Positions 13,115-24,700 of a stretch of 64,000 nucleotides of DNA are shown here, piece after piece; the stretch's first letter is position 1; each line of letters starts with the position of its first letter. The notes beneath the pieces are model-generated. The model was not told where the DNA came from. It saw nothing but the letters and a program-made list of their open reading frames with translations, and ran no database searches. Where the stretch lies: assembly GCA_020086605.1 (NCBI GenBank), contig JACBWW010000003.1, positions 4,350,287 through 4,414,286 on the forward strand, in the 5' to 3' direction. Both the position numbers and the translations under genes were made by a program. This DNA comes from Lanius collurio. Lineage: Eukaryota > Chordata > Aves > Passeriformes > Laniidae.

Positions 13115-13640
13115 CTCGTTTGCCACTCCTTTCCGGGGCAGATCCCCCTTTCCCGCACGCCACCGAAGCGGCCCTCGCCGTGCTTCTGCGGCGGGCGGGG
13201 GTTCGGCCCGGGCAGAGCCGCGGGGGCGAGCACCGGCTGGCTGCCCTTTGAGGTCTCGCTTACACCTTCGGGTTTAGCACGGCGGCTGACGCCGGCCCGA
13301 CCCGTGCGGGTGCGGTGCCCGCTGCCAAGGCCGGCCTTGGGGGTCGCCGGGCTCCGCGGGGCCACGGAGGCCGCTCCGGGCGGGGGCTGCCCTGAGGGGA
13401 CGGCGCGGCTTCAGTGGAGCTCTTGCACCCCCTGCAGGCCGCCCGCGGTGCAGCGGGAGGGGACGGCCATGGCGGGGCCGGCAGCACCGCGCTGCTCCCC
13501 CTTCAGTGGCGTTTCCTCCGGCCTTTCCTGCCGTCCGGAGCAAGCGCTGCGAGCTTTTATCCGTGTTCTAAATTAATTGCAGGACAGCGGAGGATTCTTG
13601 AGGAACAGGCGCGCAGGGAGGAAAAACTTCTGCTGGGCGG
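13115..13640. promoter_or_regulatory. Isolated CpG island, candidate promoter
   Basis: About 50 CpG dinucleotides fall within roughly 420 bp (13141-13560) and GC content is very high, while the surrounding tens of kilobases are AT-rich and CpG-poor. GC-box-like sequence (gcgggcgggg, near 13191-13200) is present. Vertebrate CpG islands of this density are usually unmethylated promoters. Direction is unclear. On the plus strand there is a short ATG frame in a good start context (gccatggcg, near 13467-13475) encoding only 35 residues. On the minus strand a donor-like AAG/gtgtaagc occurs near 13258-13271. The long overlapping frames on both strands are Pro/Arg/Gly/Ala-rich, as any GC-rich DNA gives, and I do not call them genes. 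The island could serve a noncoding RNA, an alternative first exon or an orphan enhancer-like element. Confidence 0.8.
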
Positions 13641-13709
13641 CAGAGTGGCTCACAGCTAACCCCGTGCTGACAGGACCTACGAGATAAATAGATGAAGGCC
13701 GTTCGCATC

Positions 13710-13743
13710 TTGATAGATAGATTAGATAGACAGACAGACAGAC

Positions 13744-13806
<63 letters not shown>
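13710..13806. repeat. Compound GACA/GATA tetranucleotide microsatellite
   Basis: A short GACA block (about 13731-13746) runs directly into about fifteen uninterrupted GATA units (13745-13804), with degenerate GATA-like units on the left from about 13710. GATA/GACA compound repeats are the classic Bkm-type simple sequence of vertebrates. The uninterrupted core implies that the tract is likely length-polymorphic. Each unit is also a potential GATA-factor site on one strand, but no function is shown. Confidence 0.95.
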
Positions 13807-13838
13807 AACAACCAGTTTCCAAGCCAGTGTCAAGGAGG

Positions 13839-13870
13839 AAAAAAAAAATTAAAAAAAAAAAAAAATAAAA
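13839..13870. repeat. A-rich low-complexity tract
   Basis: This is a run of A residues interrupted by tt and t (A9, TT, A15, T, A4), 33 bp to the right of the GATA repeat. It may be the tail of an unrecognised retroelement or simple sequence expansion. No element body can be identified next to it. Confidence 0.8.
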
Positions 13871-16800
13871 GCGTGACACAGAGCCAGAGTGGAAAAAAAA
13901 ACATATGCTGGGTGATATCTGATTCCTAAACAGGCATCTTAGCAGAGCAATGGTCCCACAAAGGATAAGGAGGCTAGTTGAAGCAATTCCCATCCTCCTG
14001 GTAAATCCAAAATAAAGATGTCTACAGATGGGGAACATTTGAAAATAAACTGAGTGTCCCATCTGAGGCTGAGCTGGCTGTAACCTGTCTGTCTGTGAGA
14101 CATCTCTCACATACACACACCCAGAGTACTGAGCCGGTCATCCCTGCTGGGTACCACTGTGGCTTACAATAGGCACCAGTGCCAGGAAGCAGGACAGGCT
14201 CACCGGCCTGAACACGACTCCCGGCTGAGCAGCCCCTTTGCAGGCATCCTAAAGCCATTACATCTCTATAAAAATTGGGTTTGAACCGTTTTGTAGCCTC
14301 AGTTGCACCGTATAAATCTTGTTTGACTCAATTAGCTGCAGTCAAGTTACTGGAGACTGACACAGATTAGAGTATTGTAGAGAAAAAAAACCATTAAAAT
14401 AAAAGAAGCAAAGGGAAAGCCTCCAAAGGGAGAGTTCACTGTATGGGCCAGTTTCCAGTTTTTTGGCAAGTAAAATTACAGTGTTTAGTGTGGCCTTCCT
14501 GGTTTTGCTCATTATGTCCCATCCCTCACCTGAACAGTAGTTCTTTCTACCATTTTTATTTTATTTTATGTATATCCATTAAAATCCACAAGGATACAAT
14601 TCAGACCAGAATCCTAATTTTATATGGCAAATTAACAAAATTAGTATTACTTTTGAAAGCTCAGAACAAATCATTCCTCCTATGTCTTCAAATGCACAGG
14701 TTTCCTATCTACCAGGTTTAACATAACATGAAAGGAAACAGATAAGATGTCTCCCTCATACTCACTTGTTTCCTCGGGTGGGGGGACTTTTTGCTTCATG
14801 ATGTTATAAGGAGATTGCGAACCACCAAAACACCTTTACTTCTGAGACAGCTGTAGGGGAGATCCACCACCCTCCCAAAATTCATTTTGACTGATACAAA
14901 CCAGGCAGGGAGAAAATATCATAAAAGTACCCTGTCTTTTCCTTACAGTCACAAAGATTGGACTTCGTGTAACCATAGATGGAGGCAGGTTTTTTTAACT
15001 AAATGGCTCTGTGTACTGGGGTTTTAGTTAAAGCAATAAACACCATCCATCTTCTCATTAAAAAAATCAGGGCTGAAAATACTACCACCTCTTATTCTTG
15101 GCTTACTGGTACACAAAAATGTATAGAGGCTTCCTTCCCTCAATTACACCTCCTCAAGATAACATTTCTTAATTAACACCTTAATTAGCACTGAGAGGGT
15201 ATGGCCTGTAGTTTATTGGATCTATTTAGCTCTCCAAGCAGCTGCATTGCTTTTAATCAGCAGCGATATTTCCCAGAAAGTAGAATCAACTCTCCTTTTC
15301 TAAATATGCTGCAATATGTTTCATCATTTATCTCCCAGTCCTATGTAAGGGGAATCCTATGTAAAGGCATGCTTTATACTGGGGCTTTTGCTCTTCTCTG
15401 AGTACCTGGCATTGTTTTTTCCTGACTGACAGTAAGAAATTAATTTCAACAGAAAAGGCTTGGGCAAGTGAAAAGACTAACCTCAGTTTTACTTCCTATC
15501 CAAAGGTTGTAAAAACTTGGGATATTCAGGTAGTGACTAATAGGGTATTTACATGCTGAGGTGAAGACAAGAACTCTTCAGTGACCTGATTAAAAAATGA
15601 CTGGAAAAGCATATTAATTAACTGTGCAACACAGCTCGTCTCTTAACTTTTGATTATCTCCAGCTTAAACTGAAGACACACCAATAATATTTTGGTGTGG
15701 CCTGTATGAACAAGTTGCTATTACAATTTGGCCTGACCACCACAGAAAACAGTGGGCTGCTACTCTCAGCTAAGCAACTTCTGCTCTACCCTTGCAAAAG
15801 CAGGATCCACGCTGCTAGGTTTGACAGGCTGTGCTAGTTCTTAAATTACAAGTGAAGTAGGATGCTGTTGGCGGGGTGGCCATTTTCAGCAGAGCAAATT
15901 AGAGTCTGTGTCTGAAACACAGCTCTTCTAAAATCAACCAGTTTCAATGGGAACAGAACCGAACTGTATTCCTGCTGGTATTTCAATGTAAAGACAGCCC
16001 CTAATTTTCCCAACCATTAGAGCACTGGTGTTGGAGCATCCTGGTAATTGTCTACTTTTGCAGCCAAAAAATCCCACAAAGTCAGCACAGGATGTGCATA
16101 TACAGCATACAAGAGAGTAGCAGACAGAGAAGCCTGAGAAGTGCTGAAAACAGTAACAGCTTAAAAGGACTAAATTAATTTTAAAAATTCTTAACCTACT
16201 ATCTTTTTCTGGGGCTTTCCCTGTCAAAGTGCCTAGTAACTCACTGTTGATAAAAAGCACTGACAAGTGTTAAAATCTATCCAATCATTTATGACAAAAG
16301 TTTAATTTCTATTTTTATATTATATTTCAGTATCATTCTTCTTTCACTTTGGCTTACGCCACTTTCATTCACTTAGCAACTGTCCTGACCAAATCAGCGT
16401 AAATGACAGAAACCAGGTAACAATTTATAAGGCTGGGTTACTAATCCCATAGGAGTCTTACTTCAGCTGCCGTGCTGAGAAATTACCTCTCAATAGACCC
16501 ACATCAGAAATACTGAAAATGTGACAGAAAACACCAGCAAGAGGGCAGAAAAGAATGTTTGAAAGGAACGTGTACTGCTAGGATTTGTGGAACTTTAATA
16601 GCTTTCCACCTCAATTTTGGCCATCGTGAACTCAAGCTAAGAGAAAAAATATATCTTTTTAATGAGTTTTACAACATGCAAGTTGCTTTATAATATATTA
16701 CATAATGATGTAAGTGCCATAAAGAAGGTTGTGTGCTGCTCTGTAAAATGTATTAGATCATCAATATTTCTAGTTTCGTACTGAGGAATTAGAAATAATG

Positions 16801-19800
16801 ATGAAGATTAGAGTTACAAGAATTAAAAAAATCCTTTGAATTGAACCATTCAGCCATCCCCAGGGAAATACTAAGGAATTTGTAGGCTGAGAAAATAGGT
16901 AAGTTTATAGGTTCTCCTTAGGTGAAAGAAGTCATGTTAACATCATAAGTTTTATACAAACTTTCCATATGCTGTAGTACCCTCTCTGCTTACCCCCAGG
17001 TTTCATTCCCCTGCACCCTTATTGTGTAGCCCAACTGGAAACAGATTTATTAAAAATGATCCATCAACTCTTACACGGAAGGAGTTCAAACATCTTTCAG
17101 TAGCATGATTCAAAACAAGAATATCCATTTAATCCTCCTGCAAATGACAGGCCAGGAGAGTTTACATCGATAAGAACAGAGGCAAAGAAAGTTTGAAGAA
17201 GATTAATCCTTCCACTTAGTGCCGTGTTTTCTTAGAGTCACCCCCACTCTCTCTCACAGCCCACTTCTGTGGATGTTCTGTATTCCAGGAGAGGAATGCA
17301 GACACCTGGAGCTGCCTTCCTTCCAATTTTTTTTTTCTTGTTTTTACCTTTGTTCAGACATGTGTTTTCAACTTTTGAAATACCTGTGTGACTGCTATGC
17401 ACATTAGGAAATCAACAAGCTAGAAAAGAATCTTTACTGAATGGGTCTAGAAAGGACTCTTGTAGAGTTTTTTTTTGACAGTTTGATTAGAGAGGTTCAG
17501 TATGTAGCTACTTCTGAAAGGCCAGCTTGGCACATAAGTGCCCAAATGCACTTCAAATCTGACACTGAGCAAGCTAAATCATGCCGGCTGTCAATAACAC
17601 ATAGATTTCTGTGTTCCTTTTTTAAAAATGGGACTTAGATTTTAATGATATTATGCAAAAACCAGGCTGAGTCTAAAGTGATTGAAAGTGAAAATAATGA
17701 GCTAAATGCAGTGATTTTCATCATATATATCTCATTGTACACTAACACTATGACCACTGTAGGTGCACAGAAGAAATACTGTCTGGATCTAGGGTCCAGG
17801 ATCAGGAACCCTAGCAAAGTTGTATTGAAAACTATGCCTACTTTTAAAGTTAGAAAGCAGACTCTACCACAAAAGATTTGTGTTCTTTATGATATAACAA
17901 ACGGAAGTTGGTGAAAGCATGTGAGGCATAACACAGCCTGATGAAATTATGTTTCAGTCTGCATTGTTTTTATTTAAAATAACTGTGATTCCCAAATTCC
18001 TAAGCTTTGTTTGGAGTGAGAAAGTAAAACAACATAAAACTTTTGAAATGCTGATTCATGTGGAAACATGGGAAGAGAGGTCTGAAGTTCTCAGTATCTA
18101 TTAATGAATAAGTAACTTGATCTGGCCTGGTAAGTTTTCCAATTTTTATAAGGGGCAGAAGTGGCTTTTGCCATATTTTTGTTGTGAGTCCCTAATTTTT
18201 GTGGCAAAAGGTGCAAAGAAACTGCAGTAAGTAGAGAAGTCTGACTCATGCTGCAGAAGCCTAAGCATCTAAAATGATCAAGTTAGAGAAAACCTAAAAG
18301 GTACAGAGAAGGAAGAAATAAACATTAAGTTAGGAATCAGAGAAATAAATCTCTTTGCTTTCAGCAGGGAGTGCAGTCTCCAGGCTGGTATTAAGCTCAG
18401 AAAGATAAGACTGTTATGGATATATTCCTCAGGCATAAAAATTAAAGGAAGTAGGAGAGCACTGAAATGGCTCTTTAATGTCTAGTGTGATTATAACTTT
18501 GCACCTGGCCTCACACATTTTCCATCCATCATTCTTTTTGCCTAAATCAAATGCAATGTAACAGCTACATACTGTACAAGCTTTAACTGTCTCATTTCAG
18601 AAGAGTCAGAAATTATGTTATTTACAGTTTATTGGAACAGTTGGATCATTAGATACCTTGAGTGATTCTCCAGACAGCAGCTGTTCCATACCTGTTGTGC
18701 TGTTCCCTCCCAAAGCGAAATAAGTTTGTTGAATAAGTGCACAAGTTCTTAGATGTGAAACAATGCTGACACTCAGGAAACCCAGTGCTGACTCCATTAA
18801 CATTATCTTAGTTCATATTGCTTTCTAATGAAAATTAAAATCAAGATCCCCTAACACACTAATATTTTGTCTTGCTACCAAGTAACCAATAAGCAAAGTA
18901 GGTCAAGAGCAATGCATTATTAAAATTGTCTGAAATTTCATTTCTTACTTCATGGTTGTAGCCACTTTGATGAGTGTACTTTCAGCCACTAAAATCTCAA
19001 GGATTTTTTTTGATGATGTCGTGTTAACCATAGACCTACACTGGAGTTTTGTCAAATCAAGCATTAGGTTGAGCAAGTTCATGAGAGAACTGAGAAATTC
19101 TTTTTGCTGGGAGCTTAGCCACAAGCTAATAGTAAAACTGTTCAAGTCTTCCCTGGCATTTTTCAGTGAGTTTTGAAAATGCCTCATTATCTTAAGATAT
19201 CTTAGGGTTTAATTTTTTTTAATATACCATACTAACTATTCATTAATAGGAAAAGACAGATACTTTAGGGTCAGCTGAATTGCCTCCTTGGTCTCCACTG
19301 GCTGTGCAGGCTAAACAGTAGCTCACTAGGGTAGGAGCTTCAGACTCCTGCCGTACCCCTAGACACCTTCTTGTGGATTTTCCTTCCAACACTGAAGAAT
19401 TTTAACCCAGAGACAGGTCTCACTAACGCGGTCCCAGAGTAAACTCAGCATGGCTGAAGTTATACAGTTATCTTTTCAGTATGGGAATGACAGAAAAACC
19501 TCTGAGAACCCATCTGACAAATTATGTTTATATAGTTCAGACATGATTCATGGAATGGTCCTTGTTAGGGGTTCTTTCCTTAAGAGATTGCATTATGCAT
19601 GGGACATGTTGCATATAAATAGATTTTTTTCTGTCTTGGGAGAGCCAAGAGATGAAACGTGACTCTAAGATTAATAAGAGTAAGTGATATGATCACTGTT
19701 CTAGACAGGACACCTTCCACTTTGACAACTCCTAATGGTGCTAAAGCAAGTGCTGAAAGAGTAAAACATTTCTGTCAGAGGTTTCATAACCTGTAACAAA

Positions 19801-19900
19801 GGAGAAAGGAAATGCAAAGCAAAAAATCCAGACGGCAACAAATTTACAGTAATGGCTTTAAAAGCTAATCAATTAAGTTGTACACAGAAAAGATTTTCTT
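13871..19900. other. Unassigned noncoding DNA
   Basis: There are no recognisable genes or transposons here. The longest open frames are a minus-strand frame of 110 codons (15934-16266) and two overlapping opposite-strand frames at about 18945-19187, none matching a known family. The latter pair and a nearby splice donor are discussed as a finding. Short homeodomain-type AT motifs (ttaattaaca, ttaattagca near 15168-15190) occur but are expected by chance in DNA of this composition. Confidence 0.55.
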
Positions 19901-19924
19901 TTTAAGAAACCTGCCTTACTATCT

Positions 19925-21600
19925 GTGATATCATGCTGCAGAGGTTGGAAGGCTTCCATCTCAGTAGAAGGGGAAACCAATGTTCCTGGAGACAGGCTGG
20001 CTAGGCTAGTCAGGAGGGCATCCAAAATGCAATATATGTACTTGGTCCTTTTAAAGGACCATTTCACAGACCTGAAAATAATTAAAAGACAAATCAGGCT
20101 GGAGAACAGGATCAAAGAGAAAAACGTAAATGGCATTTTGGAACTGTTTAACAACGTTTTACTGGATGTCCAAAAACCACTTCCATACCTGACAGAAAAG
20201 GCTGTGTGGATTTAGAAAAGAGCCTGATTTAGTGGGGAAGGGAAGGCAGCTATAAAGAAAGGGAACTAAAAGCTAATACAGAAAGAAGATGAAAATAAAG
20301 AGGAGGAGAAGAGGAAGACAATGAATATGAACTAATAAGTGCCCAAAACTGAGAGAGAAGCAAAGAAAAAAATTAAGATAAAAAAAATCATTGACCAAAA
20401 GACCTAAGGTATAGACAGAAGACCTTGTCTGATATTAGTTTACAAATAAAGGGAATCCTAGTAAAGGAACAGAGCCTTTATCAGATGGCAATGGGAAGTA
20501 TGTAAATAATAATACAGCAATGCATTGTGTTGGGGGGAGAGACAAGGTGAAGTATTAATCATCTCATGATCATGACATATAGTCCATCCCCATATTAAAG
20601 CAAGGAAATGTTAAAAGGCCTCTGAAGTTGGGCATTTTTAGATCAGTAGCCTTAAATATTTGCTTCAAATAATTTCAAAGCATTAATTTTTCTGTATTGT
20701 TATCATTGCTTTTAAGTAATTCTTAAAATACTGAGGTTTTCCTGAAGGCTAGAAGAAGGCCAGGGAAGTACTGATATTTAAAAAGGGAAAATTGGATGAC
20801 ACCAGTAACTTCAGGCCTGCTGTCATAATAACACTGATGATAATACAAAGGTGATGGGATGGCTGATAGGAGACTTAATGTTCAAAGAATCAAAAGAGAG
20901 TAAAAACCCTAGTCTCAGTCAATATGGGTGTATCAGAAATAGATCTTATCAAGGTAACTTAATATATTTTTAATAAGATTAGAAATTTGGTTGCTAAAGA
21001 TAATCAAGTTGATACAGGGTACTGAGGTTTCAGTGAAGCATCCCATTTATTACAACAAAACACTTTGATTAAGAAATGAGAGCAGTGCAAAATCAACATG
21101 TAATATATTAAATGGATTAAAAACTGGATAAAAAGTAAGTCTTAAAAAGTGCTTCTAAGCAGAAATTATCATTAGCCTGTGCTTCTAAATGGTGTCTGAT
21201 AAAACTAGTTTTACACTGTATTCTATTTTTATCAATGATGTAGAAGACAACTTTAAATAGCAACCCATAAAGGTTTCCAGGTGGCAGAAAAGCAGCAGGT
21301 ACAGGAGATAATAAAGAAGACAAGTCACTGCTGCAGAACTATCTGGCTTGCTTGGCAACATGAGGTCATTTTAATGTGGCAAGCTGTAAAAACCTACATG
21401 TATTCACAAAGAATGGAGGACGTATTTATGGTTGGGGGATTGTACTACATAAAGTAGTGATGATGAAAAGGACTCTTGGGGTGAAGGCAAGGTCCATGGG
21501 AGATAATCAGCTGAACAAGAGTTCCCAGTATGATGCCGCAACAAGACAAACAGAAATTTGATAACACAGCGCTCTTTGATATATCAGACAAAACTATAAT
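19925..21600 (+). mobile_element. Decayed CR1/L3-type LINE with reverse-transcriptase remnants, plus strand
   Basis: The segment 20750-21550 reads in order through landmarks of a CR1-superfamily ORF2. The first is the tttaaaaagggaaaa...gatgac...ggcctg block near 20775-20820. Next are the block near 20930-20960 before the central reverse-transcriptase motifs, and the segment near 20995-21115 with the phrase ttaaatggattaaaaactgg (21106-21125). The tatttttatcaatgatgtag block (21224-21243) corresponds to FINDVE just before the catalytic Asp-Asp box. The last is gataatcagctgaacaagag (21501-21520), which encodes the DNQLN-like motif. Indels and stops are frequent, so it is a fossil. Upstream sequence (19925-20300), including a 96-codon frame rich in Lys and Leu, may belong to the same element but is a weaker match. 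The 3' boundary near 21600 is approximate. Confidence 0.8.
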
Positions 21601-21742
21601 AAGATCCAATGGCTTGAAGTTAAACCTTAGTAAGTTCAGAGTGAAAAAGGAAACACATTTTCAGTAGCGAAAGTATATGTATATCTCTTTTAATGTATGT
21701 GATTTCAAAGTATTGCTTGGTGACTTATTTTTTATTTTACTC

Positions 21743-21743
21743 T

Positions 21744-21778
<35 letters not shown>
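21743..21778. repeat. Abutting poly(T)/poly(A) tract (T8 A28)
   Basis: Eight T residues (21743-21750) are followed immediately by twenty-eight A residues (21751-21778). It lies about 150 bp beyond the visible 3' end of the LINE relic, so the A run may be an unrelated retroposed tail or a slippage expansion. The uninterrupted 28-A run suggests recent expansion and is prone to sequencing error. Confidence 0.95.
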
Positions 21779-21781
<3 letters not shown>

Positions 21782-24700
21782 TCAAAAAGGGTGGGTGATT
21801 CAGGCATGGCTTATGTTACACAGAAGACCATACAAATTCCTCTCAGTGTTAGTATTATTTCTGAATTTTACATGCTCTAGGCTAATGCCTTCATTCACAC
21901 TTTTAGCAATGGTGAAACCACTGTCTTCTTGTCAAGTAACTCCAATTAATGCACCTCTGAATAACCACCACAGTTAATCACAAATGCTACATTTTCAAAC
22001 TTAGGTGGGGATTCGAAGTGTTATCAGTAGTGCTACTCATAGCATTGTTCTAGTCATTCCTTGCTGTATAAATTGAAAATAAAGAAGTAATTGAATTAAT
22101 AAAAAATGTTAAAACCTTTGGATTTGCATTTAAAAGCTTAGCACAAGGTCTGGGGGGCTTAGTTGACTTCTTTGGTCTGATTCTCACCTTCAAGACCATC
22201 CCCAAGTGCTTGAAAAACATGTTGGTTCTGGGCACAACCCTCACAGTAAACTTTGACTTCTGTCAAAGTGCTTTTCTCAGCTTGGAATTCACAAGCCTAT
22301 GCCATTTGCAGAAACAGACAACTCACTGTCTTACCATCCAGACAGGAAGATCTGGAGAAGTTTGACTGGGAGCAGTTTTCCCCAGAAATGGTAGGATCTT
22401 TCCACTCTCTCCAAAAGTGACTGAGTCCCTGCTCTTCCTTAGTTCCTGGGAAATCACAGTGCCAGCCCTGTGTAAAGATAGCAGCTCAAAATCTTTTAGC
22501 AGGTTTTCATCTAAAAGTTTGAATTGAGATCCAAATTAGGCTTTTCAAATAAGGAATAAAGTTTTAATCAGCCACAAGTACTCTTAAGTGTTATTAAAAA
22601 TCATGACCTATTTACCTTATTAAAAACAAGAGACTGAAAGCATTTCAAAGTCATATTTAAGCCTCCTGCTGACATTGCTATTCTGAAATAGAGGACCTTT
22701 ATTATGTTACTTGGACGAGTGTTAAGGGACATTACTGACATTCTCCATAGTATATAAAATTGAGGAAACAGCTAAAAATGTTTTGGTTACCTCTCAGACT
22801 TGCAAAAAGAAAGCATTAAAAGTTAACAATTAAATAAGTGGAATATTTTCTTATTAGAAAGAAAATTAAAGTTGCTCTCGACCTGCTATTTCAGCCTTCT
22901 ATCTCAATATAGGGTGAGGGGAAATTAATTATTTCTCTGATATCTGGAATCAATTTTAATGGAAAAAGAAATAGAATGAAAGAAAATAAACAATTCTGAA
23001 ATGGCAGTTAGAAATCAGATGTGACATAGACACCAAACAAGTTTCTGGAGTCTAGCCATACCAGGCCTTCCTCTAGTACAAATGAAAGGTAATCCACAAT
23101 TATGGGCTCTAATTATTTAATAAAATGTTTATTTGTATTTCTAATTCTCTGGGTGAAATTCAATCTCCTGCACTCATATGAGGCCAAAGTAATTGGAGGT
23201 CTATGCATTGGTTGTGTAAAGGGACTGGTGAGGTGAAATTCATCCTTCCCAATCTGAGGCTCATGACTACTCCGTGCCGCTCCAGTTCCCCAGCCAGCTG
23301 CTCTCATCTGTGCCTTCGCAATGCTTGGTTGGGAATGGCAGTTGCAATCTCTCCAGGTAGTTTATAAGGCTTGGAGCTGGTTTTGGTGTCCCATGAGTAC
23401 AGTTCATAATTTCTCTAGCCCTTCTCTGACTAAGTATCTATCTAGAGAAAAAAAAGTGCTTCGTACTGCATAAGAAACTTAAAAAATTCAGAAGGAGGAT
23501 ATTTTTCTGATTGCATCACAGGTTATGCCACTGATGTGGTAATGGCTGGAACATCCCTGATCTTCAGGCATCAAACATAAGAGCAGAGATGTTCTACATT
23601 CACTCACTATGGTAAGAAAAAGAGACATCTAAAGAGAAAGGGTTTCTGATATTTTTAATGTTAATTCCTTCTCCATATGTGTGAAAGAGACAGTGTTTAT
23701 TTTAGTATAAATAAGCAGTCAGCATTTTGTTATTGTAAATATTTGTGACAGAGGAAAAAGAGAGACCAAATCTATTTGGACCTGATTTTGGGTGCATGTG
23801 TGTATATTAAAATTGCCAGAGTCAAGAAGAGCTGTGGACATGAATGATGAAACTGAAAATTTCCATTCACACACTCATGTAAGAGATTTGGAGACAGAAA
23901 CCAAAATCTAATACAAGTAAAGTTTTGGTCTATTTTACTGGAAAATGGGCAAGAGTTAAGGCAACATTTTGGATGCTTTGGTGAATGTAGTGGCCTAAGT
24001 CAATCATGTGCTATCAAGCCCACAAATTATGAGACATTCTTGTTAGCTTGCATGCGTGAGACTTTCAGGCCAGTTACTGTTTCAGAGTCACTGAACATTT
24101 CCTCTTAGACTTCAAATCCCCAAACAGGATGTGAATGATGCTGTGGGACTGAACAAGATCTTGTTTCAGTCCATGTGGAAGAGTCCTAAATACACACTAT
24201 GAATGCTTTTGCAAATCCCTGGCAACGATCTATACATTTATATTCTGCAACTAATAAAATGCTTCTATCAGCCCATCAGAAGAAAAGATTCAATTAGACC
24301 ACTTATTTTAAAGGAGATTTATATGAAAAGCTCTTAACGTGGATTCCCAAATCTTCAAAAAATCCTTCTCCTTTCTCTATTGGAAAGAGTGGAGGGGAAA
24401 AAAAAGTGACTGATTACTTTGAATGAAGACTTTGAGCAGGCCCTTCTTAAGGAAAGTTGTTTCTTACTGAAAGCCTTAGTGAGTGTCTAATTATTTCCTT
24501 TAGAGCCACTTTGAATTGAACCATAAGATTCCAATGAGTATTGAATTTAAATTCTACTTATGGACTCTGCTTCCTTTGATTCTGCAAGGGGAGCTCCTTA
24601 CACCACATTAATCATAATATATGGAAGGGCTTCTGTGTTTGCTTCTGCAGTGCACTAAGTTGTCCCTGAAGATAAAAAAAATCCCCTTGGAAGAAAAATC

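Noticed and set aside
12962..13576. 204-codon plus-strand open frame over the CpG island
   Set aside because: Its first third is AT-rich and hydrophobic, and the rest is Pro/Arg/Gly/Ala typical of any frame in GC-rich DNA. The opposite strand is open too, and no domain is recognisable.
13568..14116. 182-codon minus-strand open frame
   Set aside because: It is driven by the GATA repeat (Tyr-Leu-Ser-Ile repeats) and the A-rich tract, both lacking stops on that strand.
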